A model generated the notes under the pieces. That model searched no databases, was not told the origin of the DNA, and saw only the letters and a list, made by a program, of their open reading frames with translations. From assembly GCA_020853395.1 (NCBI GenBank), contig JADYYY010000015.1, forward strand, positions 1-64,000: DNA of 64,000 bases, given 5' to 3'. The translations under genes were made by a program, and so were the position numbers. Positions 13,417 through 22,632 of this stretch are shown here, one piece after another. Each line of letters starts with the position of its first letter. The first letter of the stretch is position 1. Origin of the DNA: Acidobacteriota bacterium. GTDB lineage: Bacteria; Acidobacteriota; Vicinamibacteria; Vicinamibacterales; SCN-69-37.

Positions 13417-16400
13417 CCCAGCACGGGCTGATCGAGCGGGTCGTGGCCGCGGCGCTCCGGCAGCGCCTCTTCGTGCTGTTCTGCCTCGCCGCGCTCATCG
13501 GCACCGGGATCGTCGCGTACCAGCAGTTGCCGGTCGAGGCGTTCCCCGATCTGACGAACAACCAGGTCGTCGTCGTGACCGAGGCGCCGGCCCTCGCGGC
13601 GCCGGAGGTGGAGCAGCGCATCACCTATCCGATCGAGATCGCGATGATGGGCGCGCCGAACACGGAGCAGGTGCGGTCCATCTCGAAGTTCGGGCTCTCG
13701 ATCGTCACCGTCGTGTTCGACGATGCGGTGCCGATCTACTTCGCGCGGCAGCTCGTCACCGAGCGCCTCGCGGACGCGCGCGGCCGGCTGCCCGACGGCG
13801 TCGATCCCGTGCTGGGCCCGGTCGCCACCGCGTTCGGCGAGATCTACCAGTACCTGATCGAGGGCGGTGAGGCCGATCCCATGGAGATCAAGACGCTCCA
13901 CGACTGGGACATCCGGACGCGCCTGCGCTCGGTGCGCGGCGTCAGCGAGGTCAACTCCTGGGGCGGCCTCACCCGTCAGTATCAGATCGTCGTCGACCCG
14001 GCGCGGCTCGAGAAGCACCGCCTGTCGCTGCGCGACGTGTACGCCGCGGTCGCGGCGAACAACACCTCCTTCAGCGGTGGCTACATCGAGCACAGCTCCG
14101 AGCGGTACACGGTCCGCGGCGTCGGCCTCGTCGCGAGCGAACACGATCTCAGCCGGATCGTCCTCGAGGCGTCCGGCGGCTCGCCGATCACGGTCGCGGA
14201 CGTCGCCAGCGTCGTGATCGCGCCCATGCCGCGGCAGGGCGCCGTGACGCGCGACGGCCGCGGAGAGTCCGTGGCCGGCATGGTCATCATGCTCAAGGGC
14301 GAGAACGGCCGCGATGTGGCCGCGCGCGTCAAGGCGCGCATGGCCGAGGTGGAGCAGCAGTTGCCGGACGGCCTGACGGTCGTGCCCTTCTACGACCAGA
14401 GCGAGGTCATCACGCGCACGTCGTCGACCGTGCGCAAGAACCTGATCGAGGGCTGCCTGCTCGTCACGGTCGTGCTCTTCCTTTTCCTCCGCGACGTGCG
14501 GGCGGCGCTCGTCGTCGCCGCCGTGATTCCGCTCGCCATGCTCACGGGCTTCATCGGCATGCGGATCTTCGGCGTGTCGGCCAACCTGATGTCGCTCGGC
14601 GCGGTCGACTTCGGGCTCATCGTGGACGGCGCGGTCGTCATGATGGAGAACTTCGTGCGGCGCCGGCCGGACATGGCCGCCGTCCTCGCGGCCGGCGATC
14701 CGGGCGCCCACCACGAGCACGATCGCGGCCGGCTCTTCACCGGCCCGGCCATCGAGGTCGCGCGGCCGATCCTGTTCGGCGTCCTGATCATCATCGCGGT
14801 CTACATCCCCGTGTTCACCCTCGAAGGGCTCGAGGGCAAGATGTTCCGGCCGATGGCGATCACCATCTGCTCGGCGCTCTTCGGCGCGCTGCTCCTGTCG
14901 CTCACGGCCGTGCCCGTCGTCTCGTCGTATCTCGTCGCCCTGGACAGCGGCCATCACGAGGGCGCGTGGTTCGAGCGCCTGAAGGCCCGCTACCTCCGCC
15001 ACCTCGAGGACGCGATGGACCATCGCTGGCGGACGATTGCGGTGGCGCTGGCCGTCGTCTCGATCGCCGTCGGATCCGTGCCGTTCCTCGGCACGGAGTT
15101 CATGCCTCGCCTGGACGAGGGATCGATCCTCATCGAGAGCCGCAAGTACCCGTCGGTGTCGCTCGCCGACTCGGTCGAGATCTCGACGCGCGTGGAGCAG
15201 AAGCTCCGCACGCTGCCCGAAGTGCGCCAGATCGTGACCAAGCTCGGGCGTCCGGACCTGGCGACCGAGGCGATGGGCATCTACCAGGGCGACATCTACG
15301 TGCAGCTCCATCCGGCCGAGGCCTGGACGACCGGCCGGGAGACCAAGGAGGAGCTGATCGAGGCGATGGCGCAGGCGCTGACGGACTTCCCGGGCATGAC
15401 GTTCAACTTCACGCAGCCGATGGCCATGCGGCTCGACGAGGTCGTCAGCGGCGTCAAGGCGGACGTGGCCGTGAAAGTGTTCGGCCCCGACCCTGGCGAG
15501 CTCCAGCGGATCGGCGACGAGATCCGGCAGGTGCTCGGCGCCATCCGGGGATCGGCGGACGTGCAGATGGAGATCCTGAGCGGCGCGGCGCAGGTGCAGA
15601 TCGATATCGATCGGAACGCGATCGCGCGCTACGGCCTGAACGTCGAGGACGTCCAGCACGTGGTGGAGACCGGCGTCGGCGGCATGGCGGTGACGGAGGT
15701 GCTCGACGGCGCGCGCCGCTTCGACGTCGTGCTGCGCTTCCCGGCGGACGTGCGGACCAATCTCGACGCGCTGAGACGGCTGCCGCTGGCGGCGCACGGC
15801 GGCGAGCGGATTCCGCTCGAACGCGTGGCCAGGCTCAGCGAGATGAGCGCGCCGGAGGCGATCAACCACGAGAACGGCGAGCGCCGAATCGTCGTGCAGA
15901 CCAACGTGCGCGGGCGCGACGTCGGGAGCTTCGTCGGCGAGGCCTCCGAACGGATCGCCGCCACGGTGACGCTGCCGAGCGGCTACTACCTGACGTGGGG
16001 AGGCCAGTTCGAGAATCAGCAGCGGGCCATGGCTCGGCTCACGCTGGTGATTCCGCTCTCGATCGCGATCATCTTCCTCCTGCTCTTCGTCACGTTCCAG
16101 CGGCTGCGGCAGGCGACGCTCGTGCTGCTCAACGTGCCCTTCGCGATGATCGGCGGCATCGCCGCGCTCTGGATTGGCGGCTTGACGCTGAACCTCTCCG
16201 CCGCCGTCGGGTTCATCGCGCTCTTCGGCGTCGCCGTGCTCAACGGCGTCGTGCTGGTGTCGGCGATCAACCGCCTGCGCAGCCACGGCGAGCCGATCCG
16301 GACCGCGGTGCTGACCGGCGCCTCGACCCGCCTCAAGCCGGTGCTCATGACGGCCCTCGTCGAGGTCATCGGGCTGTCGCCCATCGTGCTGTCGCAAGGA

Positions 16401-16532
16401 TCCGGCGCCGAGGTGCAGCGTCCGTTCGCCTCGGTGATCAGCGGCGGCATCGTGTCGGCCACGCTGCTGACGCTCGTCGTGCTGCCGACGCTGTACGAGA
16501 TGATTGAGAAGCGCGTCGCCGAGCGGCACTGA
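13413..16532 (+). CDS. Heavy-metal RND pump, Czc-like (HME1/HME2 type)
   Basis: A 1039-residue proton-driven trimeric inner membrane pump. I chose the ATG at 13413, which overlaps the adaptor stop and gives the normal N-terminus IERVVAAALRQRLFVLF; the open frame begins earlier as a shadow. Twelve helices and two large periplasmic loops are present. Transmembrane helix 4 reads AVDFGLIVDGAVVMMEN (near residue 400), which matches the DFG-x3-DGA-x-EN signature of divalent-metal (Zn, Co, Cd, Ni) pumps and not the copper-type signature. The methionine triad of CusA is absent (the loop reads EFMPRLDEGSILIESRKYP and no Met follows at the expected places). Substrate specificity is inferred from this signature. 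Confidence 0.93.
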   Translation: MTQHGLIERVVAAALRQRLFVLFCLAALIGTGIVAYQQLPVEAFPDLTNNQVVVVTEAPALAAPEVEQRITYPIEIAMMGAPNTEQVRSISKFGLSIVTVVFDDAVPIYFARQLVTERLADARGRLPDGVDPVLGPVATAFGEIYQYLIEGGEADPMEIKTLHDWDIRTRLRSVRGVSEVNSWGGLTRQYQIVVDPARLEKHRLSLRDVYAAVAANNTSFSGGYIEHSSERYTVRGVGLVASEHDLSRIVLEASGGSPITVADVASVVIAPMPRQGAVTRDGRGESVAGMVIMLKGENGRDVAARVKARMAEVEQQLPDGLTVVPFYDQSEVITRTSSTVRKNLIEGCLLVTVVLFLFLRDVRAALVVAAVIPLAMLTGFIGMRIFGVSANLMSLGAVDFGLIVDGAVVMMENFVRRRPDMAAVLAAGDPGAHHEHDRGRLFTGPAIEVARPILFGVLIIIAVYIPVFTLEGLEGKMFRPMAITICSALFGALLLSLTAVPVVSSYLVALDSGHHEGAWFERLKARYLRHLEDAMDHRWRTIAVALAVVSIAVGSVPFLGTEFMPRLDEGSILIESRKYPSVSLADSVEISTRVEQKLRTLPEVRQIVTKLGRPDLATEAMGIYQGDIYVQLHPAEAWTTGRETKEELIEAMAQALTDFPGMTFNFTQPMAMRLDEVVSGVKADVAVKVFGPDPGELQRIGDEIRQVLGAIRGSADVQMEILSGAAQVQIDIDRNAIARYGLNVEDVQHVVETGVGGMAVTEVLDGARRFDVVLRFPADVRTNLDALRRLPLAAHGGERIPLERVARLSEMSAPEAINHENGERRIVVQTNVRGRDVGSFVGEASERIAATVTLPSGYYLTWGGQFENQQRAMARLTLVIPLSIAIIFLLLFVTFQRLRQATLVLLNVPFAMIGGIAALWIGGLTLNLSAAVGFIALFGVAVLNGVVLVSAINRLRSHGEPIRTAVLTGASTRLKPVLMTALVEVIGLSPIVLSQGSGAEVQRPFASVISGGIVSATLLTLVVLPTLYEMIEKRVAERH

Positions 16533-16558
16533 ACCCCGAGGCGTAGCCACGCGAGACC

Positions 16559-17230
16559 ATGCGCATCCTGCTCGTCGAGGACGATCGGACGATCAGCCAC
16601 TTCCTGGTGAACGGCCTGCGCGAGGAGAAGCACGTCGTCGACGTCGTCGAGGACGGCCTCGTCGCGCAGGAACGCGCGGCCACCGACGACTACGATCTCA
16701 TCGTGCTCGACATCATGCTGCCCGGCATGAACGGCGTCGACGTGTGCCGCAAGCTCCGCGCGGAGGCGATCGACACGCCGATCCTGATGCTCACGGCCCG
16801 GGAAGAGATCGAGAATCGCATTGCGGGTCTGGATGCGGGCGCCGACGACTACTTGACGAAGCCGTTCTCGTTCGACGAGCTGCTGGCGCGCGCGCGGGCC
16901 GTGACGCGTCGCGGCCGCACGCGGACGCTGACCTCGATCGTCCGCCACGGTCCGGTCGAAATGGACACGAAGGCACGCATCATCCGCGTCAACGGCACGC
17001 GGCTGGACCTGTCGCTCACGGAGTACCGCGTGCTGGAGCAGCTCGTGCTCCACGCCGACACGGTCGTGTCGCGGGAAGAGCTCGCCGAGCGCGTGTGGGG
17101 AGGGGACCTCGACCCAGGATCGAACGTCGTCGAGGTCTACATCGGGTACATTCGCCGCAAGCTGCAGGCCGTGCATCCCGCCCCGCTCGTCCAGACGCTG
17201 CGCGGGTTCGGGTACATGCTGAAAGTCTAG
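16559..17230 (+). CDS. Response regulator, OmpR/PhoB family (CzcR/CusR-like)
   Basis: A 223-residue regulator. The receiver domain spans residues 1-115: acidic pair in LLVEDDRTI, phosphorylation site Asp51 in LIVLDIMLPG, conserved Thr/Ser region MLTAR and Lys in YLTKPF. The C-terminal winged-helix effector starts near residue 128 (DTKARIIRVNGTRLDLSLTE, YRVLEQLVLH, then VEVYIGYIRRKL, RGFGYMLKV). It follows the RND pump gene after 26 nt and precedes the sensor kinase gene by 9 nt, so the five genes probably form one metal-responsive operon. It should activate the upstream efflux genes. Confidence 0.93.
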   Translation: MRILLVEDDRTISHFLVNGLREEKHVVDVVEDGLVAQERAATDDYDLIVLDIMLPGMNGVDVCRKLRAEAIDTPILMLTAREEIENRIAGLDAGADDYLTKPFSFDELLARARAVTRRGRTRTLTSIVRHGPVEMDTKARIIRVNGTRLDLSLTEYRVLEQLVLHADTVVSREELAERVWGGDLDPGSNVVEVYIGYIRRKLQAVHPAPLVQTLRGFGYMLKV

Positions 17231-17239
17231 GCGCGTGGC

Positions 17240-18706
17240 ATGCCCTTGCCGCTTTTGAACTTCCGCGTCAGGCTGACGCTCCGGTGGACGGTGGTCTTCA
17301 GCGCGCTGCTCGCGGCCGGCAGCATCTGGATCTACGTCGGCATCCGCGCCACGATCCTGCGGTCGCTCGATCGGCAGTTGCGCACCCTCGCGGCGACCGA
17401 GGTGACGTCGGCCGTCGACCGGCCGTCGTCTGCGCCTCACCTCCACGAGCTTCCCGTGCCGACGCTCGCGGGCGGCACCTTCACGACGAAGGTCGTGCAG
17501 CTCTTCGACACCACCGGACGGCCGCTCCAGGCGCTGCCGGTCGAACGGGCCAGCCTGCCGCTGTCGGATCCCGATCATCTGAAGCTCGCGCTCGCCGGTG
17601 AGGCGCCGATTGCCACCGTCGTGGTCCAAGGCCAGGCCTATCGCACCGTGACGGTGCGGCTGGCTGCCGAGGGGCAGTGGTACGCGATGGTCGTCGCCGT
17701 CGGCATGGAGGACGTCGCCGGCAGCCTGGCGGACATCCGGTGGCTGCTCGTCATCGTCTGGATGGTCAGCACCGCGGCGACCGGCGCGGCGGGTTTCGCG
17801 CTGGCGTCGAACGCGCTCGTCCCGGTCCGGACGATGACGCGGAGGGCGCTGGAGATCGCGCGGGGCGACATCCGCGAGCGCCTCGATCCGCCGCACGGCC
17901 GGGACGAGATCTCGGAGATGACGCAGGCGTTGAACGCGCTCATCGACCGGCTGCACATCGCCCTCGAGGCCAATCGCCGCTTCGCGGCGGACGCCGCGCA
18001 CGAGCTGCGCAGCCCGGTGACGGCGATCGCCGGCGAGATCGACGTCGCGCTCCGGCGCGATCGGACGGCCGACGAGTACCGGAACACGCTGACGATCGTG
18101 CAGAGCCGGCTGTCGGTCCTGACGACCCTCATCGCCGAGCTGATGCTGCTCGTGCGGGCCCAGGAGTCGCGCACGCAGGTCCGGCTGCGGGAAGTGCGCG
18201 TCGACGAGGTCGTCCGAGCGTCGATCGACCGGCTGCGGAGCGCAGCGGCGGCTCGACAGGTGCGCGTCGCCGTCTCGACGGTCACGCCGTGCGTCACGTA
18301 TGCCGACCCCGGCTTGCTCGGCCGGGTGTTCGACAACGTCATCGAGAACGCCATTCGCTACAACCGCGACGGCGGCAGCGTGGAGATCACCGGCGCGTTC
18401 GCCGAGTCGGAGCCCGACGAGTGGGCCGCCGGGACGCTCTCGCTCCGGATTGCCGACACCGGCACCGGCATCCCGGCGCCGGATCGCGAGCGCGTGTTCG
18501 ATCGCTTCTACCGTGTCGACCAGTCGCGCAACCGCGTGACCGGCGGATTCGGGCTCGGGCTCGCGATCGCGCGAGAAGTGCTCGCCCTGTTCAGGGGCCA
18601 GGTATTCGTCGAGTCCTCATCCGAGGCCGGCACGACGCTCCGCATCGATCTCCCGGCCCGGTCCGACCTGCCTGCGCAAGCGGCCGCGGCGCCGATTCCG
18701 TCGTAA
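17240..18706 (+). CDS. Sensor histidine kinase (CzcS/CusS-like)
   Basis: A 488-residue kinase. Transmembrane helix 1 lies at about 15-36, followed by a periplasmic sensor domain of about 130 residues, helix 2 at about 168-190, a HAMP segment (NALVPVRTMTRRALEIARGD), the phosphoacceptor box FAADAAHELRSPVTAI with His254, and a complete ATP-binding domain: N box VIENAIRYN, G1 IADTGTGIP, F box FDRFYRVD, G2 GGFGLGLAIAREV. It is cotranscribed with the response regulator. The likely stimulus is periplasmic divalent metal, inferred from the adjacent efflux operon. Confidence 0.92.
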   Translation: MPLPLLNFRVRLTLRWTVVFSALLAAGSIWIYVGIRATILRSLDRQLRTLAATEVTSAVDRPSSAPHLHELPVPTLAGGTFTTKVVQLFDTTGRPLQALPVERASLPLSDPDHLKLALAGEAPIATVVVQGQAYRTVTVRLAAEGQWYAMVVAVGMEDVAGSLADIRWLLVIVWMVSTAATGAAGFALASNALVPVRTMTRRALEIARGDIRERLDPPHGRDEISEMTQALNALIDRLHIALEANRRFAADAAHELRSPVTAIAGEIDVALRRDRTADEYRNTLTIVQSRLSVLTTLIAELMLLVRAQESRTQVRLREVRVDEVVRASIDRLRSAAAARQVRVAVSTVTPCVTYADPGLLGRVFDNVIENAIRYNRDGGSVEITGAFAESEPDEWAAGTLSLRIADTGTGIPAPDRERVFDRFYRVDQSRNRVTGGFGLGLAIAREVLALFRGQVFVESSSEAGTTLRIDLPARSDLPAQAAAAPIPS

Positions 18707-18832
18707 GCCCGATTCCCGAACGCTGCGGCCGCCGTGCGTCGAACCTCACGACGCGCGGGCTCGTGCCGCTGCGGTCACGGGATCGATGTCACGGCGCGTC
18801 GGCACCGGCGCGTCGAACGTCCTCCTTGCTTC

Positions 18833-18862
18833 TTGCCTCCGAGTGACTTCTGATACGATACT
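18833..18862 (+). promoter_or_regulatory. Possible promoter of the XRE/PBP-like regulator
   Basis: TTGCCT (18833-18838), an 18-nt spacer and GATACT (18857-18862) resemble a sigma-70 promoter. The start codon of the next gene follows the -10 box by 8 nt and there is no ribosome site between them, so a leaderless mRNA is predicted. The match to consensus is moderate. Confidence 0.35.
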
Positions 18863-18870
18863 GTCGCAAT

Positions 18871-19941
18871 ATGGACAGGATCGTGTCTAACAAGCTTGCA
18901 GCGCTCCGCCGCGATCGGCGCTGGTCGCAGGAGCAACTCGCATCGAAGAGCGGCGTGTCGCGGGCGGAGGTCAGCGCCATCGAGACCGGCCGGATCATGC
19001 CGTCGGTGGCCGTGGCCCTTCGTCTCGCCCGGGCGCTCGGCGCCGACGTCGAGCACGTCTTCGCGTCGGGTGCGGCTGACACCCCGGTGGAATGGGCCTG
19101 GACGCCGCCCGCCGACGCCGACGGCCGCGTGTGGCAGGCGAGCGTCAACGGCCGCGCGCTCGCGTTTCCCGTCGAGCTCACGGCAGCGGGCCCCCTCGCG
19201 CACGATGGCTGGTTCGACGGCGAGCGCGTGCAGCCGCGCATGGCGGCCGCGGCGCCCGAGCAGACGCTGGTCATGGCCGGCTGCGACCCGCTCGTCGGGC
19301 TCGTCGCGCGCGACCTGGCGTTGCGCCACCGCATCCGCGTCATCCCGCTCCTGCGCTCCAGCCGTCAGGCGCTCGACCTCGTTCGCCGGGGGCTGATCCA
19401 CGTCGCCGGTGTGCACATGACGGACGCGGACGGGCGATCGACCAACGACACGGCCGTGCGCCATGGGCTCGGTCCGGGCTACCGCCTGCTGCACCAGGCG
19501 CAGTGGCAGTCCGGCGTCGCCGTCGACGCCGCGCGGCGCGAGCGTTCGGTCACCGCGTTGATGCGCGCGAAGGTGAGATGGGTGAACCGCGAGGAAGGCT
19601 CGGCGGCTCGCGACACCTTCGACGCGCTCCTCGGCTCCCATCGTCGGCGTCCGGACGGCTACCAGCGCGTCGTCCGCGATCATCGCGCCGTCGCGACGAC
19701 GGTGGCGAGCGGATGGGCGGAAGCGGGCGTGTGCATCCAGCCGGTGGCCGCCGAGGCGCACCTCGGCTTCATCCCGGTCCATCGGGAAGCGTACGAGCTC
19801 GTCGTCGCCGACGCGATCGCCGACGACCCGCGCGTGTCCGCGTTGATGTCCACCTTGCGTTCCTCTGAGTACCGCCAGCTCCTCGCCGACGTCCCGGGGT
19901 GCAGCAGCGCGCACACGGGCGACGTCCGAGCCGTCATCTGA
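18871..19941 (+). CDS. XRE regulator with periplasmic-binding-protein-like sensor domain
   Basis: A 356-residue protein. Residues 5-62 are a Cro/CI helix-turn-helix (LAALRRDRRWSQEQLASKSG, VSRAEVSAIETGRIMPSVAV). The rest is a PBP-like domain of the type fused to HTH or MoeA-like proteins (TLVMAGCDPLVGLVARDLAL, VIPLLRSSRQALDLVRRGLI, HVAGVHMTD, then AGVCIQPVAAEAHLGFIPVH, REAYELVVADAI). Such domains are thought to sense molybdate, tungstate or a related small ligand in the cytoplasm. The gene directly precedes the TonB-dependent receptor operon (22 nt gap) on the same strand, so it probably regulates uptake. Ligand identity is inferred, not shown. Confidence 0.85.
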   Translation: MDRIVSNKLAALRRDRRWSQEQLASKSGVSRAEVSAIETGRIMPSVAVALRLARALGADVEHVFASGAADTPVEWAWTPPADADGRVWQASVNGRALAFPVELTAAGPLAHDGWFDGERVQPRMAAAAPEQTLVMAGCDPLVGLVARDLALRHRIRVIPLLRSSRQALDLVRRGLIHVAGVHMTDADGRSTNDTAVRHGLGPGYRLLHQAQWQSGVAVDAARRERSVTALMRAKVRWVNREEGSAARDTFDALLGSHRRRPDGYQRVVRDHRAVATTVASGWAEAGVCIQPVAAEAHLGFIPVHREAYELVVADAIADDPRVSALMSTLRSSEYRQLLADVPGCSSAHTGDVRAVI

Positions 19942-19963
19942 CGGCGCATTCACGGGAGCTGAC

Positions 19964-22114
19964 ATGCGAATGGATCTTGACAAACGGATGAGAAGAGCCT
20001 GCCTGTACGGAGCGGCGATCGCAGCGATCGGGCTCTCGGCCGGCACGCTGCACGCGCAGGGGCAGGCGGCACCGCAGCCGGCTCAGAAGCCCGCGGCCGA
20101 GAGCGATCGAGAGAAGCCGGCGCCCCCGCCTCCAGCGCAGGACGCCAGCACGTTCCGGCTCGGGGAGATCGTGCACGTCCTCGGCACCGAGCTGGGAACG
20201 CCGGGCGTCGGCGGCGAGGTGCTGACGCACGACCAGATCTGGACGTACGAGCGCAACAGCATCGATCAGGCCGTCAACCTCGTGCCTGGCGTCGTCAGCA
20301 CCTTCGACGCGAACGGCCGCCGCAACGAGTCCGACATCTTCGTGCGCGGATTCGGCCGATGGCAGGTGCCGCTGATGATCGACGGCGTGCGCATCTACCT
20401 GCCTGCGGACAACCGGCTCGACTTCGCGCGGTTCCTGACGGCTGACGTGGCCGCGATCCAGATTCAGAAGGGCTACGCGTCGGTGCTCGACGGTCCCGGC
20501 GCGATGGGCGGCGCCATCAACCTCGTGACCGCGAAGCCGAGCCGGGCCTTCGAAGGCGAGGGCGGTGTGTCGGCTGGCGGCCGCGACGTGGAGGGCTGGA
20601 ACGCCTATGCGACGGTCGGTACGCGCCAGCGGCGCTACTACCTGCAGAGCGGCGTCGCGGTCTCCGATCGGGATTCATGGTCGCTGTCGCACGACTACCG
20701 CCCGACCGCCACGTCGCTGCAGCCGGCTGGCGCCCGCATCGGCTCGGACTCCCGCGACTGGCGCGTCAACGTCAAGGCGGCCTACACGCCCACGGCCGCC
20801 AACGAGTACGCGATCAACTACACGCGGCAGGCCGGCGAGAAGGGCGCGCCGCTCAACGTCTACAACAATCCCCCGGTGCCTCCCAACAGCTACTGGCGCT
20901 GGCCGCAGTGGGACGTGCAGACCGTGGCGCTGCTGACGACGACCCAGCTCACCGGCACCTCGTACGTGAAGGCGAAGGCGTACTACAACATCTTCCAGAA
21001 CGTCCTCGACGCGTTCGACGACGTGACGTACACGACGCAGTCGGCGGCCGGGCGCTTTCGGAGCACCTACGACGATCACGCCTACGGCACGTCGATCGAG
21101 TTCGGCGCGACGGCGGCCGCGATCAACACGCTCAAAGCCGCCGTGCACTATCGGACCGACGTGCACGGTGAGGATCAGACGTCGCGTCCGACGCATCCCA
21201 CCTTGGCCTCGGCCGAGCCCGTGCAGGAGCAGGCGCAGAACACCTGGTCGGTCGCCTTCGAGGACACGGTTCGGGTGTCGAAGACCGTCGATCTGACGGC
21301 CGGCGTGAGCTACGACCGCTACGATGTGACGAAGGCGGAAGACTTCAACGCCGCCCGAGGCATCTTCACCTATCCGCTCGGCGGCTCGGACGCGCTCAAC
21401 TGGCAGGCGGCCGTCGTCTGGCGTCACGCGCCGAGCGGCGAGTGGCACGCGAGCGTCTCGGATCGCGCGCGGTTCCCGATGCTCTTCGAGCTGTACAGCA
21501 CCCGATTCGGCACGGCGACGCCCAACCCGGATCTCGGCCCGGAACGGGCGACGAACGTCGAGCTGGGATGGTCCAGGACGTTCGGCGGCGCGCGGCTGTC
21601 GGCGACGGGCTTCTACAGCGACGTCCGCGACCTGATCCAGACGGTGGTGCTCGCCGACACGACGACGCAGACGCAGAACGTCGGGACGGGCGATTTCCGC
21701 GGCATCGAGCTGTCGGCCGAGGCGCCGGTGGGAACGGTCCTGCGGATCGGCGGCCACTACACGGCGATCCGGCGCGTCGTTCGCGACGCCTTGCAGCCGA
21801 ACCTGCGGCCGACCGGCGTGCCGGGCAACCGCGCGTTCGTCTACGCGTCCTGGCAGCCCGTCGCGGCGCTGCGTTTCACGCCCAGCGTCGAGGCCGCGGA
21901 CGATCGATGGAGCGACGTCAACCCGGCGCCGGCGTTTCCGTACGTCAAGACCGGCGCGCACACGCTGGCGAACCTCGACGTCACGTACGCCTTGCCGTCG
22001 GGCGTCGAGATCAGCGGCGGCTTCAAGAACCTGCTCGACGACTACTACGAGCTCGCCTGGGGCTATCCGCAGCCCGGGCGCACGTTCTATCTGCGCACGC
22101 GCGTGCGCTTCTGA
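19964..22114 (+). CDS. TonB-dependent outer membrane receptor
   Basis: A 716-residue receptor. A signal peptide (GAAIAAIGLSAGTLHAQ) is followed by a Pro/Ala-rich linker, a plug domain near residues 75-180 (SIDQAVNLVPGVV, NESDIFVRGFGRWQVPLMID, VLDGPGAMGGAINLVT) and a beta-barrel that ends in the aromatic C-terminus FYLRTRVRF. The plug motif resembles receptors for metal chelates or oxyanions. It lies between an XRE/PBP-like regulator and a small periplasmic protein, followed by an MbnH-like di-heme enzyme, so the four genes probably act together in acquiring a metal species. No TonB/ExbBD genes are in the window. Confidence 0.92.
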   Translation: MRMDLDKRMRRACLYGAAIAAIGLSAGTLHAQGQAAPQPAQKPAAESDREKPAPPPPAQDASTFRLGEIVHVLGTELGTPGVGGEVLTHDQIWTYERNSIDQAVNLVPGVVSTFDANGRRNESDIFVRGFGRWQVPLMIDGVRIYLPADNRLDFARFLTADVAAIQIQKGYASVLDGPGAMGGAINLVTAKPSRAFEGEGGVSAGGRDVEGWNAYATVGTRQRRYYLQSGVAVSDRDSWSLSHDYRPTATSLQPAGARIGSDSRDWRVNVKAAYTPTAANEYAINYTRQAGEKGAPLNVYNNPPVPPNSYWRWPQWDVQTVALLTTTQLTGTSYVKAKAYYNIFQNVLDAFDDVTYTTQSAAGRFRSTYDDHAYGTSIEFGATAAAINTLKAAVHYRTDVHGEDQTSRPTHPTLASAEPVQEQAQNTWSVAFEDTVRVSKTVDLTAGVSYDRYDVTKAEDFNAARGIFTYPLGGSDALNWQAAVVWRHAPSGEWHASVSDRARFPMLFELYSTRFGTATPNPDLGPERATNVELGWSRTFGGARLSATGFYSDVRDLIQTVVLADTTTQTQNVGTGDFRGIELSAEAPVGTVLRIGGHYTAIRRVVRDALQPNLRPTGVPGNRAFVYASWQPVAALRFTPSVEAADDRWSDVNPAPAFPYVKTGAHTLANLDVTYALPSGVEISGGFKNLLDDYYELAWGYPQPGRTFYLRTRVRF

Positions 22115-22122
22115 GGAGACTC

Positions 22123-22632
22123 ATGACTCGATCGCATTTCGCTCGGGATGTCGCCGCCGTCCTGCTGCTGGCGCTCGTGGTGCCGGCGTGGCCGCTGGCC
22201 CAGGCGCCCGATCGGACGCTGAGCATCGGCGGAGACGTCGCGACGCCGCTCACGCTCGGCGTCGACGCCCTCAAGACCCTGCCGCGGACCACGGTGGAAG
22301 TGCAGGGGGACGGCCGTACGCTGCGCTACGAAGGGGTGCTGCTCGCCGAGCTCCTCGCGCGGGCCGGCGTGCCGCTCGGCGCGGATCTGCGCGGCGACGC
22401 GGTGGCGAGCTACATCGTGGCCAGCGCGTCGGACGGCTATCGCGCCGTCTTCTCGCTGGCTGAGGTCGATCCCGCGTTCACGCACAACGACGTCATCGTC
22501 GCCGACACGGTCGACGGGAAGCCGCTCTTCGCCTATCAGGGGCCGGTGCGGATCGTCGCGCCGAAGGACGCGCGCGAGGCGCGATCCGTTCGCATGCTGC
22601 AGCGGATCGACGTCGTGCGATTGAAGAAGTGA
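22123..22632 (+). CDS. Periplasmic sulfite-oxidase-fold protein without cysteine
   Basis: A 169-residue secreted protein. A signal peptide (VAAVLLLALVVPAWPLAQA) is followed by a domain resembling the oxidoreductase molybdopterin-binding fold (SIGGDVATPLTLGVDALKTL, RYEGVLLAELLARAGVPLG, SYIVASASDGYRAVFSLAEV, VADTVDGKPLFAYQGPVRIV, MLQRIDVVRLKK). The domain has no cysteine at all, so the Mo-ligating Cys of sulfite oxidase is missing, and it is half the length of a catalytic subunit. It may therefore bind a cofactor or oxyanion without redox catalysis. The start is 8 nt after the receptor stop and its end overlaps the next gene by 4 nt (GTGA). Confidence 0.8.
   Translation: MTRSHFARDVAAVLLLALVVPAWPLAQAPDRTLSIGGDVATPLTLGVDALKTLPRTTVEVQGDGRTLRYEGVLLAELLARAGVPLGADLRGDAVASYIVASASDGYRAVFSLAEVDPAFTHNDVIVADTVDGKPLFAYQGPVRIVAPKDAREARSVRMLQRIDVVRLKK

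Noticed and set aside
12930-16550. A 1206-codon open frame on the minus strand
   Set aside because: It lies fully antisense to the Czc-like pump gene, which has complete family motifs; the composition is that of a shadow frame.
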